Assembly: GCF_018130065.1 (NCBI RefSeq)
Contig: NZ_JAFCME010000009.1
Span: forward strand, 232,394-296,393
Length of the DNA: 64,000 bases
Origin: Bradyrhizobium sp. AUGA SZCCT0158
Lineage (GTDB): Bacteria > Pseudomonadota > Alphaproteobacteria > Rhizobiales > Xanthobacteraceae
Reading direction: 5' to 3'
The notes below the pieces were generated by a model. The model did no database searches. It saw nothing but the letters and a program-made list of their open reading frames with translations, and was not told where the DNA came from. Positions 7,592 through 15,012 of the stretch are shown piece after piece (the first letter of the stretch is position 1; each line of letters starts with the position of its first letter). A program made the translations under genes and the position numbers.

Positions 7592-9698
7592 CCAGCTTGG
7601 CAAGACTCATTCGGGTCTGATTGCCGGCATTCTAGCGCTCGCGCTGTTCCTCGCCGCCATATTGTTGATGCCGAGGGAATGGCGGAACGTATCTCGTGAA
7701 AGGGCATTCGATGTGGTGCTTGCGGCCGACCGGCAGATCCGCCGATCGAAGCCGCAGGAGACAGCAAGCGCTGTTCCGGTCGTCGTTGTCGATATCGATC
7801 GGCGCACGCTTGACATTTTGGGGCCGTGGCCGTGGCCGCGCGAGACGATGGCGCGCCTCGTCGAAGCGGTGGCCAGTGGCAAGCCGGCCGTCGTTGGAAT
7901 CGATGTCCTCTTTACACAGGCGGACACCCGCTCTCCAGCCGCGTTGGCGCGACAGCTCGGCTCTCTCACCGGCAATCAGGATATCAGCGCGCTCGCCGGC
8001 GGTCTTCTCGACGGTGACAAGCATCTCGCCGCGGCGATGAAGGGCGTTCCGGTGGCGCTCGGATTTGTTCTCGATGCCGACAAGGTCGACGGCGTCCCAG
8101 GGGTGCCGGTTCTCGCACGCCGTCCGGTCGTGCTGGACGGTCTCTGGCGCATGACCGGCGGCCTCGGCCCGGTATCGCCGCTGGTCGACGCGGCGAAAGG
8201 GCTTGGCGCGCTTTCGTTGCCCGGAGACGCGGATGGCAGGATCAGGCGCGTGCCGCTCCTCGTCGGCGCCGGCGAAGCGACGCGACCGGGCCTGGCGCTG
8301 GAAGCGATCCGGCTGTTTGAGCGCTCGCCGGCCTATTCCGTCGATGCCAACCCGCAGCGGATCATCGTCGGCGATCTCGACGTGCCGTTGCCCGGCGACG
8401 GCCTGCTGCGACTGGCCGGCGCCGACATCCGCAAACGGGAGGCGCGCACGATCTCCGCTGCTGACGTCGTGAGCAACAACGCCATGCATCGCGCGCGGCT
8501 TGCCGGCGCTATTGTATTGATCGGCGGGTCGGCGCCGGAGCTTGGCGGATTGCGCGAAACGGCAACTGATCCGCTTGTCCCGTCGGTCGAGATTCAGGCC
8601 GATGCCATCCAGCAGATGTACGCGCGCCGGGCGCCACAAGCGGTTCCGTTAGGCTTTGCTCTGACCCTGATCATGGGATTGATCGCCGTGGTCGCGGCGT
8701 CCGCTTTGTCGCCGGTGTTGGGTGCCTTTGTCGGCCTGACCGCTTTGGCGGTTCTCTGGTCGGGGGCGATCCTCGCGTCTCTGCTCGGGGATCGGTTGAT
8801 CGATCCTGTGATGCCGTCCATCGGAGGGCTGTTCGTCTTCATGACATCCTCCGTCAGCTCTTACGCGCTGGTGGCCCGTCGCGAAGCACGCATCCGGAGC
8901 CGATTCGAGCAACATCTGGCGCCGGCGGTTGTGAAGCGGATCGCTGAGAATCCGGGCCTCCTGAAGTTGAGCGGTGAGAAGCGCGAGATCACCGCGCTGT
9001 GGACCGACATCGAGGACTTTACCGCGATGACGCATCGCGCAGGACCCGAACAGCTTGTCGCGGTGCTCGACGAATATATTGAAGGGATGGCGGCCATTGT
9101 GATGAAGCATGGCGGGATGGTCGATAAGATCGTCGGCGACTCCGTCCACGCGTTCTTCAACGCGCCGCTCGATCTCAAAGATCATCCGCAACGCGCGCTC
9201 GACTGCGCCGAGGAGATCCGGATATGGGCGAAGGGATTCCAGTCCCGGATCGAACCGTCTCACATCGGCTTTGGCCGCACGCGTATCGGAATCGAAACCG
9301 GTGAAGCCATTGTCGGCGATATCGGGATCAGGTCAAAGCTCGACTACACTGCCCACGGCGATTCCATCAATTCGGCGGCGCGCCTGGAGGCGCTCAACAA
9401 GCGTTATGGATCGACCATCTGTGTCGGGCCATTCGCGGCCGCGCGCTGCACGACAACCCTGTTCAGGCCGCTCGGTGTCGCGTCACTGCGCGGCCTTGAC
9501 GTGCCCGTCGAGGTTTTTGAACCCTGGCCGCCGGAGGCCTCGGCGGATTGGCGCGAACGATATATTGCGGCGTATCGATTGATCGAAGGCGATAAGACCG
9601 GCGCGGCGCAGTTGTTTGAAGGCTTGGCTGCGGAGTGTCCCGGCGACCCCGTTCCGCGCCTGCTGGCCGCGGAGTTGCGGGCCGTGCTGTCGACTTAA
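7584..9698 (+). CDS. CHASE2-domain class III adenylate cyclase
   Basis: A 704-residue membrane enzyme. One N-terminal membrane helix (about 12-29) is followed by an extracytoplasmic CHASE2 sensor domain (about 40-350; VVVVDIDRRTLDILGPWPWPR, VGIDVLF), three membrane helices (about 355-440) and a class III cyclase domain (about 465-640). Metal-binding Asp residues are in TDIEDFT and VGDSVHAFF. The substrate-specifying Lys (VDKIVGD) and Asp (LDYTAHGD) indicate ATP rather than GTP, and the transition-state Asn/Arg appear in INSAARLE. The frame is open upstream into the Crp gene, but the ATG at 7584, overlapping the Crp stop, gives the natural N-terminal helix. It should make cAMP for the adjacent regulator. 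Confidence 0.94.
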   Translation: MLSQLGKTHSGLIAGILALALFLAAILLMPREWRNVSRERAFDVVLAADRQIRRSKPQETASAVPVVVVDIDRRTLDILGPWPWPRETMARLVEAVASGKPAVVGIDVLFTQADTRSPAALARQLGSLTGNQDISALAGGLLDGDKHLAAAMKGVPVALGFVLDADKVDGVPGVPVLARRPVVLDGLWRMTGGLGPVSPLVDAAKGLGALSLPGDADGRIRRVPLLVGAGEATRPGLALEAIRLFERSPAYSVDANPQRIIVGDLDVPLPGDGLLRLAGADIRKREARTISAADVVSNNAMHRARLAGAIVLIGGSAPELGGLRETATDPLVPSVEIQADAIQQMYARRAPQAVPLGFALTLIMGLIAVVAASALSPVLGAFVGLTALAVLWSGAILASLLGDRLIDPVMPSIGGLFVFMTSSVSSYALVARREARIRSRFEQHLAPAVVKRIAENPGLLKLSGEKREITALWTDIEDFTAMTHRAGPEQLVAVLDEYIEGMAAIVMKHGGMVDKIVGDSVHAFFNAPLDLKDHPQRALDCAEEIRIWAKGFQSRIEPSHIGFGRTRIGIETGEAIVGDIGIRSKLDYTAHGDSINSAARLEALNKRYGSTICVGPFAAARCTTTLFRPLGVASLRGLDVPVEVFEPWPPEASADWRERYIAAYRLIEGDKTGAAQLFEGLAAECPGDPVPRLLAAELRAVLST

Positions 9699-9712
9699 GA
9701 CAGATGTAGCGC

Positions 9713-11566
9713 TCACAGCCTGGTCAGCGCACCGCTTCCTAGAATGGCGGCAATAGCGGAATTGCCCTCCGCTTCGAGCACTGTGATGCGCTCCCGCGCC
9801 CAGAGATAGGCTGAGTCGAAAATCTCGGTGTGGCGTTCGAATTCGGTTACGCCGACTCCGGCCGGAATTGGTGGCCGCATGACGTGATCGGTCGGTGCGG
9901 CCGGGATCGTATCATAGCGCTGATGGGCGACGAGACTGCGCCACAGCACGTTGACCGCGTTGGGCGCCGCCGGAAGCAGCTTCTTGCGGAACGGCACCAG
10001 CATCGCGGCAGCCAGTTCCAGCCGGCCGGGCAACGCCGCGTAGTCGACGTCAAACGTCTCGACCTCGGGTTCGCCGAAATGCACGACCAGATTGGGGCCG
10101 CTCTTGAGTTGATGCATCGGATCCAGCGGGACGTTATCGATCAGGCATCCGTCGACCAGCATCGCGCCGTCCCTGGTGTAGAAGGGCGGCAACAGCCCGG
10201 GTATGGCGCTCGATGCGCGCACCGCCTGCCAGAGCAACCCCGACTGGATCAGCTCGAGGCAGTGCGTCGAAAGGTTGGTTGCGACCGCCGCGAACGGCCG
10301 CCAGCAGTCCTCGATCCTGCACTCCGCCCCGTACTGTTCGGCGAGCGCGCGATCGAACGCCTTGTGATCCAGCAGAGCGTATCGCGGCCAGGTCGGGCGG
10401 CGGAAGCTGCGGCTCTTCACGAAGATCTCGTGGGCGCCGCGTTCGAGACGGTCAGCCTCGAAGTTCTTGGCGAAGCCGGCGGCCATGGCGGAGCCGACGC
10501 TGGTGCCGACAAAGATATCGAACATCACGCCGCGCTCGCGAAACGCCTTGTAGATGCCGGCATGGGCGAATCCGAAGCTTCCGCCTCCCGCGGCCACGAA
10601 TCCAATCGCACGCCCGGACAGAAAGCGGATCAGGCTGTCGATGTCGAGCTGATCCTCGAGCGCGACGTGGTGGTGCATGAAGCAGGGCAGGCGCGCGAGC
10701 CACGCCGTGGTGCCGCTGACTTCGCCGCTGCGCCGGTCATGGATACGCACGATCCGGCGGGCCGACACCGGATGCACCTGGCAGGCGAAGGTTTCGATAT
10801 CTGTCAGGCTTTCCGCAGGCGCATCTCCGCGACATGCCAGCACCACCATGTCCGCCTGCCGGATCGCCTTCCGCGTCCAGGCCGGCACCTCACCGCTGCC
10901 GAGATAAATCACGAGCGGCGAAACCTGCTCGAGCTTGTTGAGCCAGTCGGTGACTTCGGGGGCATCCAGCTCGCGGCCGGGAAACATCGAGCTGACGCGG
11001 GCCGGATCGACGACCTGGGCGTTGGTCCTAGCGAGGGTCTCGCGCATGCGCCGATAAAAGTCGGCTGGAATCGGCTCAAAACCACCATCGATCAGCGCCA
11101 CCGTGCGCGCCATCGGCGAGGTGCGGGTCGTTGGAATCTGTTCCGTTCGCTTTGCAAACCGAAGCGCGAGCGCTGCAAGCAGCGCCTCGGCAATCGCCGG
11201 CGTGCTCTCCGCGAGGCTGTGGTAGGCGGCCCGCGTCAGCACGAGCACGCTGGTATCGCGGATGGCGATCACATTGGCGGTACGGGCAAGGTTGGCGAAG
11301 AACCCGATTTCACCGACCAATTCGCCGGCGCGGAGTTCGGCGATGGGGAGAGAGTCGCCGGTTCGGCGTACCGCGAGGGCACCGTGCAAAACGATATAGA
11401 GTGAGTCGGCAGGGTCCCCCTGCGCCACCAGCATTTCGCCGCGGACGAGATCTTGCCGGACCATGGCATCAAAGGTCTTGAATCGCTGCTCCGGCGTGAG
11501 CGCCTTGAACAACGCGAGATCCTCCGACAGCCTCCCCCACGCAAATACCGGTCCTGGCTTACTCAT
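9713..11566 (-). CDS. Patatin-like phospholipase with cyclic-nucleotide-binding domain
   Basis: A 617-residue protein joining two known modules. Residues about 15-135 form a cyclic-nucleotide domain with an intact cassette (GELVGEIGFFANLARTANV; Glu86, Arg95). Residues about 320-490 form a patatin/RssA-type lipase with an AGGGSFG oxyanion loop, GTSVG with nucleophile Ser356, and the catalytic Asp472 in VDG. A segment of about 180 residues in between is unassigned. This is the layout of NTE-like lysophospholipases, here without membrane helices. It converges with the cyclase gene 15 bp away and so probably responds to the same nucleotide. GGAAG precedes the ATG at 11566. The physiological lipid is unknown. 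Confidence 0.92.
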   Translation of the reverse strand: MSKPGPVFAWGRLSEDLALFKALTPEQRFKTFDAMVRQDLVRGEMLVAQGDPADSLYIVLHGALAVRRTGDSLPIAELRAGELVGEIGFFANLARTANVIAIRDTSVLVLTRAAYHSLAESTPAIAEALLAALALRFAKRTEQIPTTRTSPMARTVALIDGGFEPIPADFYRRMRETLARTNAQVVDPARVSSMFPGRELDAPEVTDWLNKLEQVSPLVIYLGSGEVPAWTRKAIRQADMVVLACRGDAPAESLTDIETFACQVHPVSARRIVRIHDRRSGEVSGTTAWLARLPCFMHHHVALEDQLDIDSLIRFLSGRAIGFVAAGGGSFGFAHAGIYKAFRERGVMFDIFVGTSVGSAMAAGFAKNFEADRLERGAHEIFVKSRSFRRPTWPRYALLDHKAFDRALAEQYGAECRIEDCWRPFAAVATNLSTHCLELIQSGLLWQAVRASSAIPGLLPPFYTRDGAMLVDGCLIDNVPLDPMHQLKSGPNLVVHFGEPEVETFDVDYAALPGRLELAAAMLVPFRKKLLPAAPNAVNVLWRSLVAHQRYDTIPAAPTDHVMRPPIPAGVGVTEFERHTEIFDSAYLWARERITVLEAEGNSAIAAILGSGALTRL

Positions 11567-11750
11567 CGGCGACTTCCACTGCGATGCTGCGATGCTATCG
11601 CCGAAGGGGCGAGACTGCGAGCAATATCAGGGTCCGTCGCTTGCTGCGGCAACTGTCGATGGCCGAGCGCGGGTCCGGACAGGCGGTCATGGCCGCGCGC
11701 TGCTGCGCAGCAAAAGGGGAATGCGGCACTGCAACGACCGTATAAGACAA

Positions 11751-11778
11751 AAGAGACCGCCTGCTGAGGCGGTCTCTT
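11751..11778 (-). terminator. Rho-independent terminator of the peptide gene
   Basis: Perfect 11-bp stem (AAGAGACCGCC / GGCGGTCTCTT) with a six-base loop. Read leftward it runs into TTGTCTTATA, a T-rich tail, while the right side has none. It lies 23 bp after the glycine-rich peptide gene and separates it from the phospholipase gene. Confidence 0.8.
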
Positions 11779-11801
11779 CCGTGGTGTCAGACCTTCAGCG
11801 T

Positions 11802-11975
11802 TTAGAAGGGGAAGATGTTGCGGATGAGGTTACGGAGCCAGCCGAGGCCGTCGCCGCCACCGGTGCCGTTGCCGCCGCCGCCGCCGGTGCCGCCACCGGT
11901 GCCGCTGCCGTGCCCGGCAGGTTTGCCGCCGCTAACGATGGAAAGCTCTTTGTCATTGAGAAGTTCGTGGTTCAT
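11802..11975 (-). CDS. Glycine-rich peptide precursor with double-glycine leader
   Basis: A 57-residue ORF starting ATG at 11975, with a perfect AGGAGG (CCTCCT at 11981-11986) five bases upstream. The leader MNHELLNDKELSIVSGG fits the double-glycine consensus L-x3-E-L-x2-I/V-x-GG at every position. Cleavage after Gly17 gives a 40-residue core: a flexible Gly/Thr/Asn stretch of about 24 residues, then GLGWLRNLIRNIFPF, a probable amphipathic cationic helix. There is no Cys and few Ser, so an unmodified class II microcin-like or signalling peptide is most likely. It follows the C39-peptidase exporter genes on the same strand and is closed by a terminator. No immunity gene was recognised beside it. 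Confidence 0.85.
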   Translation of the reverse strand: MNHELLNDKELSIVSGGKPAGHGSGTGGGTGGGGGNGTGGGDGLGWLRNLIRNIFPF

Positions 11976-11980
11976 GGTCG

Positions 11981-11986
11981 CCTCCT
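11981..11986 (-). promoter_or_regulatory. Strong ribosome binding site of the glycine-rich peptide
   Basis: AGGAGG on the minus strand, five bases before the ATG at 11975. It is one of the best Shine-Dalgarno matches in the window and decides both that this short ORF is translated and where it starts. Confidence 0.8.
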
Positions 11987-12054
11987 GTTTCTAGCGAAGG
12001 GAGAATCCGCTTCGTCTATGGTCAGGAGATTAAGACCCGCGCCGGCCTGGCGCC

Positions 12055-12068
12055 GTGATTGGCATCAC
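12055..12068. promoter_or_regulatory. CRP-type palindrome upstream of the peptide gene, site 1
   Basis: GTGATTGGCATCAC: perfect GTGAT-N4-ATCAC palindrome, which is also GTGA-N6-TCAC, the E. coli CRP spacing. Its centre is 86 bp before the peptide start codon. Confidence 0.6.
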
Positions 12069-12092
12069 GCTGCGAAACGACGTTCGCGCCGG

Positions 12093-12106
12093 GTGATTCA
12101 TATCAC
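12093..12106. promoter_or_regulatory. CRP-type palindrome upstream of the peptide gene, site 2
   Basis: GTGATTCATATCAC: same GTGAT-N4-ATCAC palindrome as site 1, 38 bp further upstream. It touches the stop codon of the second ABC transporter gene. Two identical-class sites in a 130-bp gap suggest a regulated promoter for the peptide gene separate from the exporter operon. Confidence 0.6.
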
Positions 12107-15012
12107 TAAAGCAGTTGGCGCTTGGCGAAGGACGCAAACATTCCAGGTGTATTGCTGAGCTCATCATAGCTTCCGGTCTGCACCACCTTGCCGTCGACCA
12201 GCACGATGATGCGATCCGCCTGGCGGACAGTAGAGAGCCGGTGCGCAATGACGATCCGGGTCACATTGAGGTTGCCGAGCGAGTTGCTGACGATCGCCTG
12301 CGACTGATTGTCGAGCGCGCTCGTCGCCTCGTCAAACAGCAGAACACGCGGCCGGCGCGCGACCGCGCGGGCGATCATGATCCGCTGCCGCTGGCCGCCG
12401 GACAGCGTATTGACGCCTTCGGCGACCACGGTGTTCATGCCCATCGGCATCGCCTTGATGTCGTCCTCCAGGCCGGCGAGCCGCGCCGCTTCCCAGGCCT
12501 GGTCGAGCGGCAGCTGGACGCCGCCGCAAATATTGTCGTAGAGGCTGCCGGTTGCCAGCTTGCCGTTTTGCAGCACGACGCCGAGCTGGCGGCGCACCGC
12601 GCTGATGTCGAGCGTGTCGATGGCCTTGCCGTCCAGAAATACCGTACCGGACTCCGGCTTCTCGAACCCCAGCAGCAGCCGGAACAGCGAAGACTTGCCG
12701 CTGCCTGACGGACCGACGATGGCGACGTATTCGCCTTGCGCGATTCGGAGCGAGACATTCTCGAGCACGGGCGGACCTCCTTGCGTGTAGCGGAAGGTCA
12801 CGCGTGACAGCTCGATCGTTCCGGACAGTTCGCCGGGGGATTTCCGTTCGTCCGACAGTTCGGCCGCCCCCGAAATCAAGGGCCGAAGGCGGGTGATGCT
12901 GGGGATGGCGATCAGGGATTCGCTGATGCCGGATGCCCAGGCGCCGATCGACGCCATCGACTGCCCGAACGCGGAGAAAAACGCCAGGAAGCCGCCGACA
13001 TCCAGCAGCAGCTTGCTCTGCAGATATGTCGCCGCCGCGAAGATGATGAGGGTGGCGATCAGCGGATACGCCGTCTCGAAAACGCCGAGGGCATTGGAGA
13101 CCTTCTGCGACGAGATGAAATTGCGCTTCTGCGCGGCGAATTGCTTCGACCACACGGCGAGCGCGCGCGCAGTCGCGTCGGCGACGCGCAGCTTTCCGAT
13201 GCCGGTGATCAGTTGCAGCACGAAGCCGTCGATCTTGCCCTGCTGGGTAAAATACTTGTTCTCGTAATAAAGACGCAGCGCGCTGGTGGCGATGATCAGC
13301 AGCGCGCGGATCAGCGTCAGCAACAGTGCGATCAATCCCAATTTGACATCATAGTAAAGCATCAGGCCGATGCTGAACCAGGCGAACACGCCCATCAGCA
13401 TGCTGCGTAGCGCGCGCCCGGTGAAGACCCGGCGCGCCGCGTCGATGCCCATCGATCGGTCGACGAAATCGCCGACCGTGTACTCACGAAACAGCGACGT
13501 CGGCAGCCTGAGTACCCGGTCGATCACCGCGGCCTGCAGCCGCCAATCCATCAAGCCTTCGACTTTCAGCATCGCCAGCCCCTCCATCGTCTGGATGCTG
13601 GCGATGGCGATGGCCGTGACGGCGAGGGCGAGGGCGCAGAACGTGAGCTGATCAAGCTCGCTGCGGGGGATCACCGAATTGATCAGGACGTTGGTGATGA
13701 GCGGCGTCACCAGCGACAACAAGCCGATCGCGACGATCGCAATTGCGATACGAAGGAAGCTTCCGGTGGAGTGCCGGAATGCGAAAGTCAACAAGTCGCG
13801 GAACCGAAGCGGGCGAGCCGGAAGCGCCGGGTAGAACGAGACGGCCTCCGGCGCCAGTTCCATTGCAACCGACCGATCGACGGGCCGCCGCGTTCCCGTT
13901 GTTGTGTCGAGCATCACATAGCGGCGGTTTCCGCGGCGAATGAGTGCGACCGGATTTCGCGCCTCGCCGTGCCATGCGACCAGCGGCCCCGCGTCCTCGG
14001 TCCACCACTCGCCCCGCAACAGCGTCCGGCGCACGCGTAAGCGTGCCGCGCGTGCGATCTCGACGGCGCCATTGAACCCGGGTTGGGCCAGGACGGAGCG
14101 GGGCGGGACGGAGAACGGCATCTTGATCGCCTCCACGACGATCCGGCAGGCGTTGAACAAAGGATCCGCCGAGTCGGTCGCCATCTCGGTGTGGGTGGAG
14201 CGCTGCACGACGACGTCGGAAAGGCGTTCAAAGGATTCCGCGGTCTGCGTTGTGATCAATTCGGTACGAAGCACGAGGCGCCGTGCCTCCCGCTCGACGT
14301 CGCGGGCCAGATATTCCCTGATGCAGCTGGCCACGCTGAGATGGAACTGGTCGACGGCGCGCCACAATTGATCAGCTTCCGGCGTCGCCTCGCTGCCGAG
14401 CGCGCTGCAGCCCGATTGACCCGCCTCGATCCACATGCCTGATGTCAGCGGCAGCGGCGCTCCATCAGCGGCAATGGACGGTTCAAGCCCCATCGGCTTC
14501 GCCGTCCCGGCTTGCAGGGAGACCCAGACCATGCTGCGTGCAGGACCGCGGCGCCGTTCATCCGGCGGGATCTCGGCCGCGCCATCGCTCGCGACTTCGA
14601 GCATGTCCCAGCTCGGGTTGGGTCCGGCGATCAGCCGCGCAAGCCGCCTGATCCAGGTGGTGATCGGATCGAGGGACTGAACGTCCATGCGCGGCACGAG
14701 CTGCGCTTCGGTGCCGGGGCTTCCGACCGCGAGCACTTGAATTTGCGGATCCGACCGGTTGAAGCCTTCCTGCAGATCGAGAATGATCTCGCCGGTCTCG
14801 GCCCGAAACAGATGGTGTCGGGCGCCGTCGGTACTGCCTTCGACAAGCCGCACCGCGAAGACATCGACATGCCCTGCGGTGATCTTGAGCGCGTAGCCGC
14901 GGTGATCGAGCAGCTTTGGATGCCGTCCATCGAATGCGATATGGCCCGCCGTATGGGCGGTCGCTTCCTGATTGGCCATCGCGTGGGCCTGCTGGAGGAG
15001 AGATTCACTCAT
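12106..15012 (-). CDS. NHLM-type bacteriocin export ABC transporter, ATP-binding/permease (no peptidase)
   Basis: A 968-residue ABC exporter half. The first about 400 residues are a family-specific N-terminal region without a recognisable C39 peptidase. A membrane domain follows (about 400-700, beginning LTFAFRHSTGSFLRIAIAIV), then an ATPase with Walker A GPSGSGKSS (about 765), signature LSGGQRQRI (about 875) and Walker B VLLFDEATSALD. Proteins of this layout are paired with a C39-peptidase ABC transporter and an HlyD adaptor in NHLM bacteriocin systems. It overlaps the upstream gene by ATGA at 15009-15012. The peptide gene follows 130 bp after its stop. It probably works with the 15009-17237 protein as a heterodimer. 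Confidence 0.9.
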   Translation of the reverse strand: MSESLLQQAHAMANQEATAHTAGHIAFDGRHPKLLDHRGYALKITAGHVDVFAVRLVEGSTDGARHHLFRAETGEIILDLQEGFNRSDPQIQVLAVGSPGTEAQLVPRMDVQSLDPITTWIRRLARLIAGPNPSWDMLEVASDGAAEIPPDERRRGPARSMVWVSLQAGTAKPMGLEPSIAADGAPLPLTSGMWIEAGQSGCSALGSEATPEADQLWRAVDQFHLSVASCIREYLARDVEREARRLVLRTELITTQTAESFERLSDVVVQRSTHTEMATDSADPLFNACRIVVEAIKMPFSVPPRSVLAQPGFNGAVEIARAARLRVRRTLLRGEWWTEDAGPLVAWHGEARNPVALIRRGNRRYVMLDTTTGTRRPVDRSVAMELAPEAVSFYPALPARPLRFRDLLTFAFRHSTGSFLRIAIAIVAIGLLSLVTPLITNVLINSVIPRSELDQLTFCALALAVTAIAIASIQTMEGLAMLKVEGLMDWRLQAAVIDRVLRLPTSLFREYTVGDFVDRSMGIDAARRVFTGRALRSMLMGVFAWFSIGLMLYYDVKLGLIALLLTLIRALLIIATSALRLYYENKYFTQQGKIDGFVLQLITGIGKLRVADATARALAVWSKQFAAQKRNFISSQKVSNALGVFETAYPLIATLIIFAAATYLQSKLLLDVGGFLAFFSAFGQSMASIGAWASGISESLIAIPSITRLRPLISGAAELSDERKSPGELSGTIELSRVTFRYTQGGPPVLENVSLRIAQGEYVAIVGPSGSGKSSLFRLLLGFEKPESGTVFLDGKAIDTLDISAVRRQLGVVLQNGKLATGSLYDNICGGVQLPLDQAWEAARLAGLEDDIKAMPMGMNTVVAEGVNTLSGGQRQRIMIARAVARRPRVLLFDEATSALDNQSQAIVSNSLGNLNVTRIVIAHRLSTVRQADRIIVLVDGKVVQTGSYDELSNTPGMFASFAKRQLL

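Noticed and set aside
9830..11404. 524-codon plus-strand ORF
   Set aside because: Antisense to the phospholipase gene; Arg/Gly/Asp-rich composition without domains, typical of the shadow frame in high-GC DNA.
11463..12158. 231-codon plus-strand ORF with a Val/Ala-rich stretch
   Set aside because: It is the antisense of the Gly codons of the peptide gene.
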